5,476 nucleotides of DNA from Candidatus Brocadiia bacterium (GTDB taxonomy: Bacteria > Planctomycetota > PUPC01 > DSUN01). Positions 5,094-5,476 of the stretch are shown here, piece by piece. The notes under the pieces are model-generated. The model made no database searches, was not told the origin of the DNA, and worked only from the letters and a program-made list of their open reading frames with translations. Position numbers and translations under genes: made by a program. Position 1 is the first letter of the stretch; each line of letters opens with the position of its first letter. The stretch covers positions 1 to 5,476 of the forward strand of contig JADHXT010000263.1 in NCBI GenBank assembly GCA_016782825.1, in the 5' to 3' direction.

Positions 5094-5286
5094 GTCAAAG
5101 GGGCCTGGCGATGTCGCGGGCTTGAAGGCCGGAGGCGCGAAGGCCCGCAGAGCAAAGGGGGACGTTCTGGCTGAGGCGGAGCTGTTCTGGTGGCGCGGAC
5201 AGCAAGGCGGCAAGCTCGGCATTCAGGTGAGCCGAGCTTGCTCGGGGTCGGCAAAGGGGACGGGCGCGGCTCGAAGGCCGGAGGCG
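5094..5286. repeat. Imperfect direct repeats, about 149-base period
   Basis: The sequence GGCTTGAAGGCCGGAGGCG (5119-5137) recurs at 5268-5286 with one change. Each is preceded, 20-odd bases upstream, by CAAAGGGG (5096-5103 and 5252-5259); a third GCAAAGGGG lies at 5152-5160. The two units therefore span 5094-5137 and 5247-5286 with a small gap in alignment. The remnant of a tandem duplication or a dispersed intergenic repeat would look like this. Confidence 0.6.
5210..5241. repeat. Perfect 11-bp inverted repeat
   Basis: GCAAGCTCGGC (5210-5220) and GCCGAGCTTGC (5231-5241) are exact reverse complements around a 10-base loop. It lies between the two repeat units of the G-rich tail, about 165 bases past the orphan gene. 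No T-run follows on the + strand. It could be a hairpin of an unannotated transcript or a binding site for a dimeric protein. Confidence 0.6.
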
Positions 5287-5325
5287 GCCAGGTCGTGGTG
5301 CCGGTGCAGCGATGGTGAGGTGGCA

Positions 5326-5348
5326 GGGGGTGGGTGTTTTCGGGTGGG
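5326..5348 (+). other. G-quadruplex motif
   Basis: Four G-tracts on the + strand (5326-5330, 5332-5334, 5342-5344, 5346-5348) with loops of 1, 7 and 1 bases fit the standard pattern of G3 tracts and loops of 1-7 bases. The one-base outer loops favour a stable parallel fold. Any function is unknown. Confidence 0.5.
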
Positions 5349-5476
5349 AAGACTCGGTGGGATGGGCGGCGAGGCGGTGCAGACGACGGCTGGGTCAGGG
5401 ACCGTTCTGGGGGACGGGAAAGCGGAGCTGGCAGGGGTGGAATGGGACTCGGGATGGGATGATGTTGGGGTGAGGA

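Larger units (their letters stand above)
5046..5476. other. Noncoding, G-rich tail with short repeats
   Basis: No supported gene. The + strand is strongly enriched in G over C, especially after about 5245. It contains imperfect direct repeats, an 11-bp inverted repeat and a G-quadruplex motif, all listed separately. A 53-codon frame (5312-5473) exists but has no ribosome-binding site and a Gly/Arg/Trp composition typical of G-rich DNA read by chance. Confidence 0.55.

Noticed and set aside
4592..5254. 220-codon minus-strand frame opposite the orphan gene
   Set aside because: Serine/arginine-rich shadow; the plus-strand frame has a well-placed GGAGG and protein-like composition.
5312..5473. 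53-codon frame in the G-rich tail
   Set aside because: No ribosome-binding site; the Gly/Trp/Arg composition follows from G-rich DNA.
1..5476. CRISPR array or rRNA gene
   Set aside because: No regularly spaced short repeats with unique spacers and no rRNA-like conserved segments were seen.

Overview
The window is GC-rich bacterial DNA with ordinary Shine-Dalgarno signals (GGAGG eight bases before ATG, seen three times). Coding density is low, at roughly two thirds. It carries two secreted-protein genes of a kind common in Planctomycetota, Verrucomicrobiota and related environmental bacteria. The phylum is an inference from style; there is no rRNA, tRNA or housekeeping gene to fix it.

Layout. 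Bases 31-174 encode a 47-residue two-knuckle zinc-ribbon microprotein. It is followed by an overlapping small basic reading frame (164-378) that appears to be frameshifted. Bases 569-1717 (+) encode a secreted HEFAH zinc metallopeptidase-like protein whose C-terminus reads like the beta domain of the von Hippel-Lindau protein (VHL). Bases 1718-2355 form a hairpin-rich, gene-poor stretch. Bases 2356-3981 (-) encode a secreted BNR/Asp-box beta-propeller protein (sialidase-like), convergent with the peptidase. Its own sigma70-type promoter lies at 4201-4229. Bases 4494-5045 (+) encode an unrecognised 183-residue charged helical protein, whose leader holds a two-tier hairpin and a second long hairpin. 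Bases 5046-5476 are noncoding, strongly G-rich on the + strand, and contain short imperfect repeats, an 11-bp perfect inverted repeat and a G-quadruplex motif.

The structural surprise is a 32-nt direct repeat (2186-2217 and 4299-4330, 30/32 identical). It brackets the complete sialidase-like transcription unit, from promoter through gene to the sequence past its stop.

How the genes might work together: both larger proteins carry signal peptides and would act outside the cytoplasm, one on protein and one probably on glycan. A role in breaking down extracellular glycoprotein is plausible but is inference. The genes face each other and are not an operon. The most notable item is the peptidase-VHL fusion, where two of the four residues used by human VHL to read hydroxyproline (His, Trp) are conserved and a third is conservatively replaced (Ser to Thr).
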